From NCBI GenBank assembly GCA_903851195.1, contig CAINNJ010000001.1:1-64000 (forward strand): 64,000 bases of DNA, given 5' to 3'. A program made the position numbers and the translations under genes. Origin of the DNA: an uncultured Acidobacteriia bacterium (GTDB lineage: Bacteria > Acidobacteriota > Terriglobia > Bryobacterales > Bryobacteraceae). Under the pieces are notes generated by a model. The model was not told the DNA's origin. It saw only the letters and a list, made by a program, of their open reading frames with translations, and did not search any database. This document shows, in pieces, positions 43,745-53,500 of the stretch. Positions within the stretch are counted from its first letter, which is position 1; each line of letters opens with the position of its first letter.

Positions 43745-44901
43745 CAGGCGATCTCCGGAATCGGTTTGCCCGGCGAGAAGCGGGCGTTGAAGCCGAGCAG
43801 CGCGCCGAGGGTGGGCACCAGGTCGATGGATTCCACGGCGCGATCGACGATGACGTTCTGTTTGACGTTGGGGCCGAGGGCCATCATCCAGGTGGTGCGG
43901 GACATGGAGTCGCCGGTGCGGTGGTGCTGGAAGCCGTTGCCGCCGGAATCGATATCGGAATCGCGGCCGAAATCGGGCAGGATGAACAGGGTGGTTTTGT
44001 TGGCGTATTCGGGATTTTTCTGAATGGCCTGCCAGAGTTCGGCGCAGAGGCGGTCGCAGCGGCGGATGCCGTTCAGATAGAGCGAGAAGGTGCCGGAGTG
44101 GGCGATATCGATATCGTGCAGCGTGACCCAGAGCAGGCTGGGCGCGAACTGCTGCATCAGGTGTTTCGCGACGTAGACGGACATTTCGTCCGGACTGGCG
44201 AGGCTGCGGGCGTGGGTGGAGAAATCGTCGACGGAGAGCTTCAGGACTTCCGCCATCTGATTCAGTTCGATCTGGTGCCCGGTGAGCGTGGGCGCGTGCA
44301 GCGGGGTCTCGTAGTTGTCGCGCAGGAGGTGCTCGTAGCGCGCGCCATCGGACATGGAGGTGAGGGCGGCGGAGAGCAGGCGCTTGGGGAGGATGACGCC
44401 GGCGCCCATGCCGGGTCCGTAGGCTTTGTGGCCGCTTTCGCCGATGCGGGCGAAGCCGTTGGAAGGCGCGACCACCCAGGAGTCCGTGGCGGGGCGCTTC
44501 TGGTCTTTGCGGAAGTATTCGAAGACGGTCGGGTTATTCGGGGAGACGGCGGCGAAGTTGTTGAAGGTTTCGTAGACGCCGGTGACGATGCTGGCGGTAG
44601 CGACGTAGTGGCCGAGAATGCCTTTGTTGATCACCTGGCTGAAGAAGGTGGACTGGGGGATGAGTTCACCGAGAAGGTGCGGGATATTCTCCTGGCCATC
44701 CGGCATGAAGGTTTCTTCGTCGCGGGCGCCCCCGCCGAAGGTGACGACCACGGCTTTGTGGCCATGGGGCGCAATCATGCCGCGGAGGGCGGCGGGGCCG
44801 AAGAATGTGGAGGCCGCGGCGGTTCCCGCGGCGAGGCGCAGGAAGTTGCGCCGGCTGGCAGCGATAGCCCTCGAGAGTTCCGGAGAGTGACCTGAAAACA
44901 T
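43744..44901 (-). CDS. Tat-exported alkaline-phosphatase-superfamily (DUF1501-like) protein
   Basis: 385 residues. The Tat signal is ASRRNFLRLAAGTAAAS (residues 15-31). The mature part has the phosphatase-superfamily layout: VVVTFGGGARDEETF near the start, HDIDIAHSGT, FILPDFGRDSD (metal-site Asp) and HHRTGDSMS (metal-site His), then VPTLGALLG. It resembles DUF1501 and related sulfatase-like proteins of Acidobacteria and Planctomycetes. Reaction unknown. Upstream GGAAGG is a possible ribosome binding site. Confidence 0.8.
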   Translation of the reverse strand: MFSGHSPELSRAIAASRRNFLRLAAGTAAASTFFGPAALRGMIAPHGHKAVVVTFGGGARDEETFMPDGQENIPHLLGELIPQSTFFSQVINKGILGHYVATASIVTGVYETFNNFAAVSPNNPTVFEYFRKDQKRPATDSWVVAPSNGFARIGESGHKAYGPGMGAGVILPKRLLSAALTSMSDGARYEHLLRDNYETPLHAPTLTGHQIELNQMAEVLKLSVDDFSTHARSLASPDEMSVYVAKHLMQQFAPSLLWVTLHDIDIAHSGTFSLYLNGIRRCDRLCAELWQAIQKNPEYANKTTLFILPDFGRDSDIDSGGNGFQHHRTGDSMSRTTWMMALGPNVKQNVIVDRAVESIDLVPTLGALLGFNARFSPGKPIPEIA

Positions 44902-45014
44902 GAAGAGTTACGCCTTCCAGACTATGATACAGCCGGTGAAAGGTGTGGACCGCAACTTCACCGGAACGGAATCGTTCGCCGAAACCCTATAAACATTGAT
45001 ACATTTAGTGTGTC

Positions 45015-47162
45015 GTGTTTATCTCTAATTTGCCTTGTTCCAGTCCCTTCCGGCTGCCGATCCAGATCCTGGTTTCGGTTTTCCTGTCCGCGTCCTTCGC
45101 GGCCGGGCAGGGCGGTACTTCCTGCACCCTCGGCTCGAACGCGTTGCAGGTGCGCGCCGAAGGACTTACCGAAAAGGTTGGCGATATCATATTAACCTGT
45201 ACCGGAGGTACTTCCGGGAGCACGAGCACCGCAACGCTGTACGTTTCCACCAATGTCTCGATCACTAATCGCCTGGACAGTTCCGGCAGGCCGGTCGGAA
45301 TAAGTATTAGCACGGATGTTGGCTCTGGTCCGGCCGCCAATGTGGTCAATGCTTCGTTCGCTTCGGCGAATACGCTGATCTTATCCGGGATCCAATACCG
45401 GATCCCGACGCCGAGCACGCAGAACGTCACCATCCGAATCAGTAACATTCGCGTTGCCGTCGCACCCTTGGCCGCGGCCAACACAGCCATCAGCGTCACA
45501 GCGTCCGTGGGAGCAACCGGGATTCAACTGACGGATCCACAGGATCTGACGCTGGCATTCTGGTCCCCGTCGCTGTTAAGTTCCAGCGTGGTTAACCTGA
45601 TATCCTGCAACGTCTCGGCGACTCCGGCCACTTACGATTTCCCGGGTTTGCTCGCAGCCGGTATCAGTTCTTCCTCGGTTCGTGTGACGGAGTCCTCAAC
45701 CTACGGTTTTGGAGCGAAGGAAGCGGGGGCGGACACCGGGATCCGCATCATTTTGAGCGCGTCCGGATACACTTCGGCCAACCGAATTTTCGTTCCGGAT
45801 GTGCTGGTAGGGAACACGGGCAATGTGCCGACCTCGGGAGGGGCGTTCGGAACCAACGCAAATGCCGGAACTTATACACCTGGGTCGGGCCAGTTGCTGC
45901 TCATCCGCATTAACGGCGCCGATTCGAGCGGCGTCGGAGGCGTCGCTGCGATTCCCGCGCCCGGGGCGCAGGTCACGTTCTCGTCGCTAACCGAACTACA
46001 ACTCGTCAATGGCGTGGCCACGGCCGTTTATGAAGTTTTCGACAGCAATCCGAACCTTCGCGAGACGCTGCAAATCCCCGTCTTCGCGACGCAGCAGAGT
46101 GCCTGCGCGACCGGCGTGATTCCTTCGCTGAGCGCGGTGATTGCGCCGGTGTCCGCGGTAACCACCGCCAGCGCGACGGCTCCGGTGCCTCGTTTCAGCG
46201 CGGGCGTACTGGCTTCGGATTGCCAACAGATCGGCGACTGTGGCGCGATCTACTTCCCGGTTCTGACGGTGGACACGACGCCGATTGCGCTCAGCGCACA
46301 GTCTTTGGGCGCAGTCCAGAACGCTTATATCCCGGTTCGCAATACGGGTCAGGGATATCTGAGCGTCAGCGTATCGGTTTCCTATCAGAATGGTTCCAAC
46401 TGGCTTACGATCAGTCCGAGCTCCGGGGTCAACAATTTCACGATCGCGCTGAGTGCCGATCCGGGCCCGCTGCAGCCCGGAATCTATCTGGCGAACGTCA
46501 CGATCAACGCCGGAACTTACGGCGTGGTTATCGTCCCGGTGACACTCACGGTTGGCCCCCCCGGCGTGACTATCCAGTCGATCGTTAACGCGGCCTCTTT
46601 TCAGACCGGTCCGGTCGTGCCCGGATCCTTCGCCGCTCTGTTCGGGGTCAACCTGGCGGGTAAGAATGTCTCTGTCACGTTCGACGGGTTCCCTTCGACC
46701 GTGCTCTTCGACAGCGCTACGCAGATCAACCTGATTATCCCGGCCATGCTGAATCCTTCGGGACATTCCACGGGCGTCATCGCTACAGTGGACGGGCAGT
46801 CGAGCAGCGTGTTCCGGATGGTGACGACACCGAATGAGCCGGGAATCTTCAACCCCGGCATTGTCAATAAGGACGGAACGGTGAACACCGCGGCAAACCC
46901 GGCAAAACGCGGAGATTTCGTTCAGGTGTACCTGACCGGATTTACGCTGCCGCTGACAGGTCCGGTATCGGTAACGATCGGCGGGAGTCCGAATCTGGTT
47001 CCGCTCTATGCCGGCGCTCAGCCGACGTTTCCGGCTCTCGATCAGGTCAATGTCGTGGTTCCGCAGGACCTGGTTTTGACCGGCACCTCGGTACCGCTCA
47101 CGGTCTGTATTTCCGCCGGAACGCAGGTTTGTTCCAACCCGGCTACCCTGTATCTTCAGTAG
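45015..47162 (+). CDS. large secreted protein, BACON-like and TIGR03437-like domains
   Basis: 715 residues, GTG start, signal region ending SFAAGQ. Residues about 35-370 form a domain shared with the 578-residue secreted protein at 48403-50139 (compare SCTLGSNALQVRAEG with SCTTLSAQPGPLSLRAEG). A BACON-like Ig module near 420-520 (YLSVSVSVSYQNGSNWLTIS) follows. The C-terminal 200 residues (IVNAASFQTGPVVPGSFAAL) are the Solibacter-type C-terminal domain. Probably a surface or matrix protein. The DNA is less GC-rich than neighbours. Confidence 0.82.
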   Translation: MFISNLPCSSPFRLPIQILVSVFLSASFAAGQGGTSCTLGSNALQVRAEGLTEKVGDIILTCTGGTSGSTSTATLYVSTNVSITNRLDSSGRPVGISISTDVGSGPAANVVNASFASANTLILSGIQYRIPTPSTQNVTIRISNIRVAVAPLAAANTAISVTASVGATGIQLTDPQDLTLAFWSPSLLSSSVVNLISCNVSATPATYDFPGLLAAGISSSSVRVTESSTYGFGAKEAGADTGIRIILSASGYTSANRIFVPDVLVGNTGNVPTSGGAFGTNANAGTYTPGSGQLLLIRINGADSSGVGGVAAIPAPGAQVTFSSLTELQLVNGVATAVYEVFDSNPNLRETLQIPVFATQQSACATGVIPSLSAVIAPVSAVTTASATAPVPRFSAGVLASDCQQIGDCGAIYFPVLTVDTTPIALSAQSLGAVQNAYIPVRNTGQGYLSVSVSVSYQNGSNWLTISPSSGVNNFTIALSADPGPLQPGIYLANVTINAGTYGVVIVPVTLTVGPPGVTIQSIVNAASFQTGPVVPGSFAALFGVNLAGKNVSVTFDGFPSTVLFDSATQINLIIPAMLNPSGHSTGVIATVDGQSSSVFRMVTTPNEPGIFNPGIVNKDGTVNTAANPAKRGDFVQVYLTGFTLPLTGPVSVTIGGSPNLVPLYAGAQPTFPALDQVNVVVPQDLVLTGTSVPLTVCISAGTQVCSNPATLYLQ

Positions 47163-47232
47163 CTATTTTTCAGCAGCGTCCGTGAGCGACGGGCTCCCCT
47201 GGATCCGGACCGGGGGCCCGCCGACTCCGGGT

Positions 47233-47238
47233 TATAAT
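47233..47238 (+). promoter_or_regulatory. -10 box TATAAT, leaderless type
   Basis: A perfect TATAAT ends 9 bases before ATG 47248 and excludes the longer in-frame start at 47182. Confidence 0.6.
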
Positions 47239-47247
47239 TGTCCGGAT

Positions 47248-48018
47248 ATGGTTCGTTTTCTTCTTCTTGTCTTCTCTGCAACCGCAGCGGCACAGACGAC
47301 CGTTCCGGCCGATTCGGAACAGGCGCTTCGGGCGCGGGCACAGCAGTTCTTTCAGCTCCAGATGGAACAGAAGTACCGCCAGGCCGAAGCTCTGGTCGCC
47401 GAGGACTCGAAGGACGAATACTACAACAACGGCAAGTACAGCATCGGCAGCGCGGCGATTCAGAAGGTCGAAATCGGGGACCCGGGCTCAAGCGCTGTCG
47501 TCACGATCAAGGCTAAGGTAACGTTTCTCATGCCCGGGGCCGGCCCGCTTGAAGTCGAGAAAGCGATGACGAGTCTCTGGAAGATCGACAACGGAGTCTG
47601 GTGCCTTTATATCGATCCCGCCGCCAAGCTGAGGACTCCCTTCGGCGCCCTTTCAAAAGCCGCCAACACCGGTAGCGCCGGGGATCGGCGGAGTGCCATG
47701 CCGATGCCGTTCCCGACGCCCGATGGAGTTGCAAACCTGCGGTCGGTAACGGTGGATCCGGTTGAGGTCAAATTGAGCGCGACGGTTCGCTCCGTGACGA
47801 TTACCATCACCAATCACCTGCCGGGCGGCGTGGATCTGGAACTAAAAGGCGACGAGCCGTCGCGGATTACCTGGAAACTCGGGAAGACGCATCTTGACGC
47901 CTCGGAAATGACACAACTTCAGGTGCAGTCGAGCGGCACCGGCGAAGGGACAGAGGCGCTTCATCTTTCTGTTTCTCCAATGGGAACGCTGATCGATATT
48001 CCTGTTCATATTCAGTAG
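47248..48018 (+). CDS. exported protein of unknown function
   Basis: 256 residues. The start at ATG 47248 gives a short signal peptide, MVRFLLLVFSATAAAQ. The first 100 residues (ALRARAQQFFQLQMEQKYRQ...VWCLYIDPAAKL) resemble an NTF2-like or SnoaL-like cone, and the C-terminal 85 residues are an Ig-like strand-rich domain (VDPVEVKLSATVRSVTITIT). No catalytic signature seen. Confidence 0.7.
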   Translation: MVRFLLLVFSATAAAQTTVPADSEQALRARAQQFFQLQMEQKYRQAEALVAEDSKDEYYNNGKYSIGSAAIQKVEIGDPGSSAVVTIKAKVTFLMPGAGPLEVEKAMTSLWKIDNGVWCLYIDPAAKLRTPFGALSKAANTGSAGDRRSAMPMPFPTPDGVANLRSVTVDPVEVKLSATVRSVTITITNHLPGGVDLELKGDEPSRITWKLGKTHLDASEMTQLQVQSSGTGEGTEALHLSVSPMGTLIDIPVHIQ

Positions 48019-48402
48019 TCTTCGGTCCATCCAGACCTGCCAGGCGGGTCTGCGCGGGCGGGAGAGACACTCGGTGCGGCGTTTCTCCTCTTGATTCCGA
48101 GGCATCAATCGCTCGTCAGCGGTAGCGCGTCGACTGTCGCTCATGAGACGCGGGCGTTGCGCGACAGGTTCGGGATTCGAGGTTTACCACCAGCACCGGG
48201 GGTGCCTGAAGGGGCTTAGAGGGGCAGTTTGTCCGGCGGGGTCGGGCTGCTCAGAACTTCAGAGGCGAAGCTTTGCCTGGGATGGAATTCCTGGGGGAGG
48301 GCAGAATTAAAACGTAGGTGCTGGTTGGTTCGCGAGCAGGCAGCAATAGAAAAGGGGGAGCCGAAGCTCCCCCTTTTAGCGGACAAGTGTGCTGAACCGA
48401 AA
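48019..48402. other. non-coding gap with terminator
   Basis: No gene recognised. A short inverted repeat (CAGACC/GGTCTG near 48034-48054) may end the plus-strand transcript. The only strong element is the hairpin at 48350-48377. Confidence 0.5.
48350..48377 (-). terminator. strong intrinsic terminator, UUCG tetraloop, for the 578-residue protein gene
   Basis: GGGGGAGC and GCTCCCCC form a perfect 8-bp stem, flanked by AAAA and TTTT so it can work in both directions. In minus-strand RNA the loop is UUCG closed by C-G, the especially stable tetraloop. It lies 26 bases after the stop codon. Confidence 0.9.
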
Positions 48403-50139
48403 CTACTGGCTCAGGGTTTCGGAGCTGACGCCGGAGACGCGGTTCAGGACCTGGGCGACATAACCCATCGCGGTGCCGGAGTTCTGACCGAGGCTGTAGG
48501 CGATGTAGGCGAAACCATGGCCCTTCTGGTAGTTGCACTGGGCGATCATGTATCCCTGGAAGCCAGCGGCGACGCTGGACAGCAGGAAGGTGTTCACGGA
48601 ACCAGCGGCCTGGCTTGCGCCCGGAGCCGGAACGTTGGTGCTGGGGCTCGGAGCGCCCGTGCCGTAGAAGTTCAGGGTGCAGGTGCCAGCCGAGTTGGCC
48701 GTGCCGAACGGATCAGCGGAGGTGTTGGAGAGCGCGATTCCGGTGTCGAAACCAAGCTGGCTGGTCACGAACGGGAAGAGCAGGCTGGTGGAGCAGAGGC
48801 TGATGGTGGTGCCGTTGAGAACCGGCGCCGTGACAGGAGCGAAGTTCGGAACGGTGGTGGCCGAAGCGGAGGCCGCCTGGGGAGCATAACCTTCAACAAC
48901 GGTGATGGCGCTCGTGGCGGAGGTGATGGAACCGGCGCCGAAGGAAACCCAAACCGGGATGTCAGCAGTTTCGATCACGCTGTTGTCGGTCGCGGCGACT
49001 TCGTAAACCGCAGTCGCGGTGGTGCCGTTGCTCGGGGTGATGGCGACGCTGGCCGTGTAGGTTTCGTAGTAGGTGTTGTTTCCACCAGCGCTACCCGCGA
49101 ATCCAGACCAGGAACCGGAGGAGGTTCCGGCACCCGGAGCGCCGGTCGCGGTGGAAGCAGTCACGCCAGTCGCCGCCAGCGTACCGGTGGTCGGACCGGA
49201 TACCATGGTCAGCGTAAAGGTGTGCGTGCCGCCGGCGTTGTCCTGATAGACAACCGTGACGTTCTGGGGCATGTAGAGAGTGGCAACGGACGGAATGTTA
49301 CCGAAGGAGAACTGGAGGCGGGTACCGAAAGAAGCTACACCCGATCCGTTCGCGCCGGCATAAGAGCCGCCTTCACTTGCCGCGGTGGAAGTGGCAGAGC
49401 CACCGATTTTGAAGAAGCCGCCCTGACCCTGTTCCGAGACCGGGACGAGGAAAGAGATGGTGCTGAGGCTGCCGGTGCTGGGCAACGGGTTGCCGGAGCA
49501 GGCGGTGTAAGCCGTGACCGTGGCGGAACCAGTTCCGTTCGGAGTCGCAACGAGGCTCGGGGTCGCGAGGCTCTTGAAGACATATCCGACGGTCTGGGCA
49601 GATCCGGAGGTGGCGGAGGTGTTGTTGACGCTGACCAGTGCCTGAGCGGAAACCGAGGTCAGGGTGGTGCCCAGCGTAACGGCGTTCGCGTTCACGCTGA
49701 TATTCGAGACGTGGACGCCGAAGGTGGCGGCCGGGAAGCTGACGTTCGCGAAGGAGACAGAGTTACCGGAAACCGTGCCGTAGTAAACGGTGGAAGGTCC
49801 GGGGATGGTGTTTCCGCTGGTGCCCGCGCAGGCAGCGGCAGTGGCGCAGATGAAGAGGGTCGCTTCCGTAACGCTGGAAGAACCGGTCTGCAGTTTGCTG
49901 GTCACCGGAGCGCTCATGAAAAGCTGAACGGTACCGTTGCCGGCCGAAGCGCCGCCGTTGTTGGTGCAGCTAAACTGCCCGTCCGCAACCAGTTCAGTGG
50001 TGCCTTCTGCACGCAGGGAGAGCGGGCCGGGCTGAGCTGACAGGGTGGTGCAGGACTGAATCGTCTGTCCGTACGAGACGCCGGCGAATACCATCGCCAC
50101 GCCCGCAAGGCCCAGAATCTTTGAACTGAAATTTGCCAT
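48403..50139 (-). CDS. major secreted Ala/Ser/Thr/Gly-rich protein, candidate surface protein
   Basis: 578 residues from ATG 50139, chosen because GGAGA sits 6 bases upstream and the signal peptide (FSSKILGLAGVAMVFAGVSYG) follows. The mature protein is almost free of Lys and rich in small residues, with beta-strand repeats; its N-terminal domain is related to that of the 715-residue protein nearby. Consensus promoter, long leader, good ribosome binding site and strong terminator all point to high expression, as for an S-layer or matrix component. No enzyme motif. Confidence 0.8.
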   Translation of the reverse strand: MANFSSKILGLAGVAMVFAGVSYGQTIQSCTTLSAQPGPLSLRAEGTTELVADGQFSCTNNGGASAGNGTVQLFMSAPVTSKLQTGSSSVTEATLFICATAAACAGTSGNTIPGPSTVYYGTVSGNSVSFANVSFPAATFGVHVSNISVNANAVTLGTTLTSVSAQALVSVNNTSATSGSAQTVGYVFKSLATPSLVATPNGTGSATVTAYTACSGNPLPSTGSLSTISFLVPVSEQGQGGFFKIGGSATSTAASEGGSYAGANGSGVASFGTRLQFSFGNIPSVATLYMPQNVTVVYQDNAGGTHTFTLTMVSGPTTGTLAATGVTASTATGAPGAGTSSGSWSGFAGSAGGNNTYYETYTASVAITPSNGTTATAVYEVAATDNSVIETADIPVWVSFGAGSITSATSAITVVEGYAPQAASASATTVPNFAPVTAPVLNGTTISLCSTSLLFPFVTSQLGFDTGIALSNTSADPFGTANSAGTCTLNFYGTGAPSPSTNVPAPGASQAAGSVNTFLLSSVAAGFQGYMIAQCNYQKGHGFAYIAYSLGQNSGTAMGYVAQVLNRVSGVSSETLSQ

Positions 50140-50549
50140 TTGTTTCTCCTGATGAATTTTACTTCTGGTGAATCGGTCGAAGTTCACTACAACCTGTAGC
50201 CTCAACTACAACGTAGTACTCTGTAACACCTTAGGGAACTTCTCCGTGTCGGGCGGAGGTACGACATGCCTGCTTTCCTCAAGCGGTCAGCTAAGGCGGT
50301 TACATCTCGGCGGGTGTGAGCTTATTTGAAGAAGTGCCCACTACCCAAGAACAAACTCGTGAAGGGCGGCGCAGATACTTTGATAGCTCAATCGTACGCT
50401 TTCTGTCAAGGAAAAGCGCGGAGTGAGCAAGGTACGCTGCTGCACCTGAATTCAGGTGTTCACCCTGCTAAGTATTGAACTATATAGTGTTTTTTGGCGT
50501 CGCGCAACACTTTCCGGCAAAAATGAGGAGGGTTTCATCATTTTTTTCT
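50140..50549 (-). promoter_or_regulatory. long promoter-leader region of the major secreted protein
   Basis: AT-rich and without a gene. A TTGACA box (50404-50409) and TATCAA (50380-50385) with an 18-base spacer read on the minus strand, placing transcription start near 50373 and leaving a leader of about 230 bases. Within the leader, GTTGTAGT occurs twice, 18 bases apart (50185-50215). Upstream of the promoter lies the perfect palindrome listed separately. Confidence 0.6.
50443..50458. promoter_or_regulatory. perfect 16-bp palindrome CACCTGAATTCAGGTG
   Basis: An uninterrupted 8+8 inverted repeat about 35 bases upstream of the -35 box of the major secreted protein gene, in a position suited to an activator dimer. 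Confidence 0.55.
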
Positions 50550-53500
50550 CTACTGGATGGCAAGGGGCACTTCATTGCTGACGGTCGCCCCTTCCACGAT
50601 CTCCAGACTCCCCGAAAGCGTGGGAGCGAGGGTTGGCGGGATGAGAACGTTGACCTGGTAAAGACCCGAAAAGTTTGGCAGGAGGCCGGCGAACGACACC
50701 GGCAGAACGGTTCCGTTAATCCGGGCGGAAACCGGCGCAACGACGGTCTGGAAACCGTTCCTGACCGCGGTGATGCCTAGGCCGGTGCAATAGACGGAGA
50801 TGTACTCGCCTCGCTGTACGGGAGAGGCAGGGCCGTTAATTTTTCCATCCGTAACATTCACAATCGCGCCGGCAGTCGCGGAAATGGTAAAGATGCCCGG
50901 AGCGGCGGCAACGAGGGCCAGCGACTTCTCCGCCGTTCCGGTGGACCCGGCCACCTGCAGTGAGACGGTCCCCGGCGCGGTGGCGGGAGGAATCAGAAAA
51001 TTCAGCTGGAAGGGGAAGGCGGCGATGACGGTCGCGGGCTTTCCTCCAATGACCACCGATGTGGAGGGTCCGAAGCCTTGCCCGAAAAGTGTGGCGAGTC
51101 CACCCGGCGCGAGCGCCGCACGGAACGAAGCGGAGTCGAGGACCGTATCCACGGCGACGGTTTGTGGCGCCGCTACAAGCGTGCCGCCATTCCGTCCGAT
51201 TCGCCATGCCAGCGTTCCATTGGCCGGCAGGGTGAAGGCCGTGAAAGGCGCGGCATACGGTAGATCGATCAGCGAGGCGGATCTGGAAGCCGAAAGGTCC
51301 AGTTCATAGTTTGGCTGGCTGCCGTCGCAGTAGTGGAAACGGGCGCCTGCGGGTGGAGTTGTTGGGGGCGCGGGCGCGGTCTGCGCTGTCACCTCAATGG
51401 AAGGGCAATTCCCGGCAGGTGAGCCCAGTGCGGAAGTTTGCCCGGCAGGCGATACCGCGGAAAACGGAGAGGCTCCCGGGGTGACCTGATGGGGAACCAG
51501 TCTCAGTGCGGCCGCGACCGTGCCCTGCACCGTCGCGCCCTGCGTGCTGAAACCGCTCAGATAGTCGTTCAGGGATGCGCGTGCAAACGACGGATTGGGA
51601 TCGGAGATGGCGATCGAGGCGTCGGCGTTGACACCGGCGGCGTTGACGGCCGCGGAGCCGGCGTCCGTGCCGTTCACTTTGAGGCTCAAAAGCAACAGAA
51701 GAGGCGTGCCGGTTGCGGCGACGTCCCGCACATGATCGGCGTTCGGGTCTTCGATGACCAGATCCGAACCGGCGAACTGCGCCGCTATCCAGGGGTTGGG
51801 AATCGCATTGCCGCTGTCGGACAGGAAATATCCCTCATTTGCTTTCAGATATTGTGTGAGAGCCGAGGGCGAGGCGAGTCCGTTCGGAGCCGGGAGGAAG
51901 CCGGCGTTCTGGTGGTATCGGAGCAGCGCGGCGAGCGCGGCGGTGAGGCCGCCCTGCGAGTCTGCCTGCGTGAACGAGGGGAAACTGGCGACCGAAACAG
52001 CGGACACGAGGGCGCTGAACGCCACGACCTGGCCACCGGCGCTGAAGGAGCCGACCGCGACTCCCGCAGCCGGAGGTAGCCGCAGCGTGGCGGAGAGTTG
52101 CCCGTTCTCGTCCGTGACGAAAGTGGATTGGAGTCGGGCGCCCGGAGAAATGGTCCAGCCGACCGGCACGCCCGCGATCGGCGTTCCGGTCGAATCCTGC
52201 AGCCGGAGGGTGAGAGGCAGCGCCAGCGTGCTTCCCGGCGCGCCGGTTTGCCTGTCGCCTGAAACGAGCGTCAGCTTCGGCAGCAGGAATGGCAAGGGCG
52301 TAATCGAATAAGACGCCGACGCGAGGTCGGACCGGGACCGGTCCGCAACCTGGACGGAAACGGTGGCGGCTTTCGCATCGGGCGGAATCAGAATATCCCA
52401 GGCATAGGCGCCGGCCGCGCTCACGAGTGAGAAGCCGGGCTGGCCCGTCAGCGTGGCGGAAAGAGTTGCCCCTGGGGTGAACCCGGTCGCGCTGATGTGC
52501 ACGCGGCCGCCGGGGGCTACGCTGGCGGGTGTTGCGGACACGGCGGGGTGGCGGGGGTTGAAGTGCTCGACGGCGGCAACCGCGCCCGGCTGCAGGTCGA
52601 TATAGCCGCTCTCGAAGTTCTGGACCAGAACGGCTCCGCTGAGGAAAATGTCGCTGGCGGGCGCGCCCAGGCCACCCGAGGGACCCGACAAGGCGAGGTA
52701 GCGGGACAGGATGGGACCTCCGGAGAAGAAAGCCTGGCCGCTGGACAGTCCATAGATGAATCCGCCGGAGAAGGCCTGGGAGAACCCCGCCGCGCCGCTG
52801 ACCGACTGGAATGCCGCGGCGTCCTGCACCGGAGAGCCCGCCGTGCCGGAGACCCACCCCAACTGAAACCATTTGGTTGCGATGGACGCGGGGATGACGC
52901 GCACGGGGGATCCGGCCAGAGCCGCTCCGCTCAGAAATTTCTGGACCCCCCCGGGCAAGGGGTCCGAGGCCGGGTAGCCCAAAGATCCGGTGAAGCCGCC
53001 GGTTGTGGCGTAAGCCCTGTAAAGGTCACCCTGGAGGGCGTAGGCGACGGCCGACTTATCGCCCTGCGCAATCGCCACTCCGGTGCCGGAACCGTCCGCG
53101 GCCGTGAAGGTCTGCACGTAGCCGGCGCCGGCCCGGACCACGGGGGATCCGGTGGGCAGGACGAGTTGCAGTCGATTTCGGGCAACGGCGTCCTGAAAAG
53201 CCTGGGAGATGGCCCCCGCGGGCGCGCCTTCGCCCACCGCGCAGCAGACGGAACTCACTTTCACGGTCAGCGGAGGACTGGTCTTGCCTTCCGAGGAGAC
53301 ATAAACGTTGGCGACGCCGCCGCCCACACCCTGCACCGTGGCGTTGTAACCGCTCCCCGTCACCTTCACCACAGCGCCATTGGTGGAACTCCAGGTGAGC
53401 GTGCGGCCCGTGACAAGAGAACCACGCAGGTCCCAGGTAGAGGCGGAGATTGTCGCCGTCGCGCCCTGGGAAAGATTGAGGGGAAGAGTTACGTTGTTGA

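Noticed and set aside
48229-50040. 603-codon plus-strand frame opposite the major secreted protein
   Set aside because: Shadow of repetitive Ala/Thr/Ser codons. The minus-strand gene has promoter, ribosome binding site, signal peptide and terminator.
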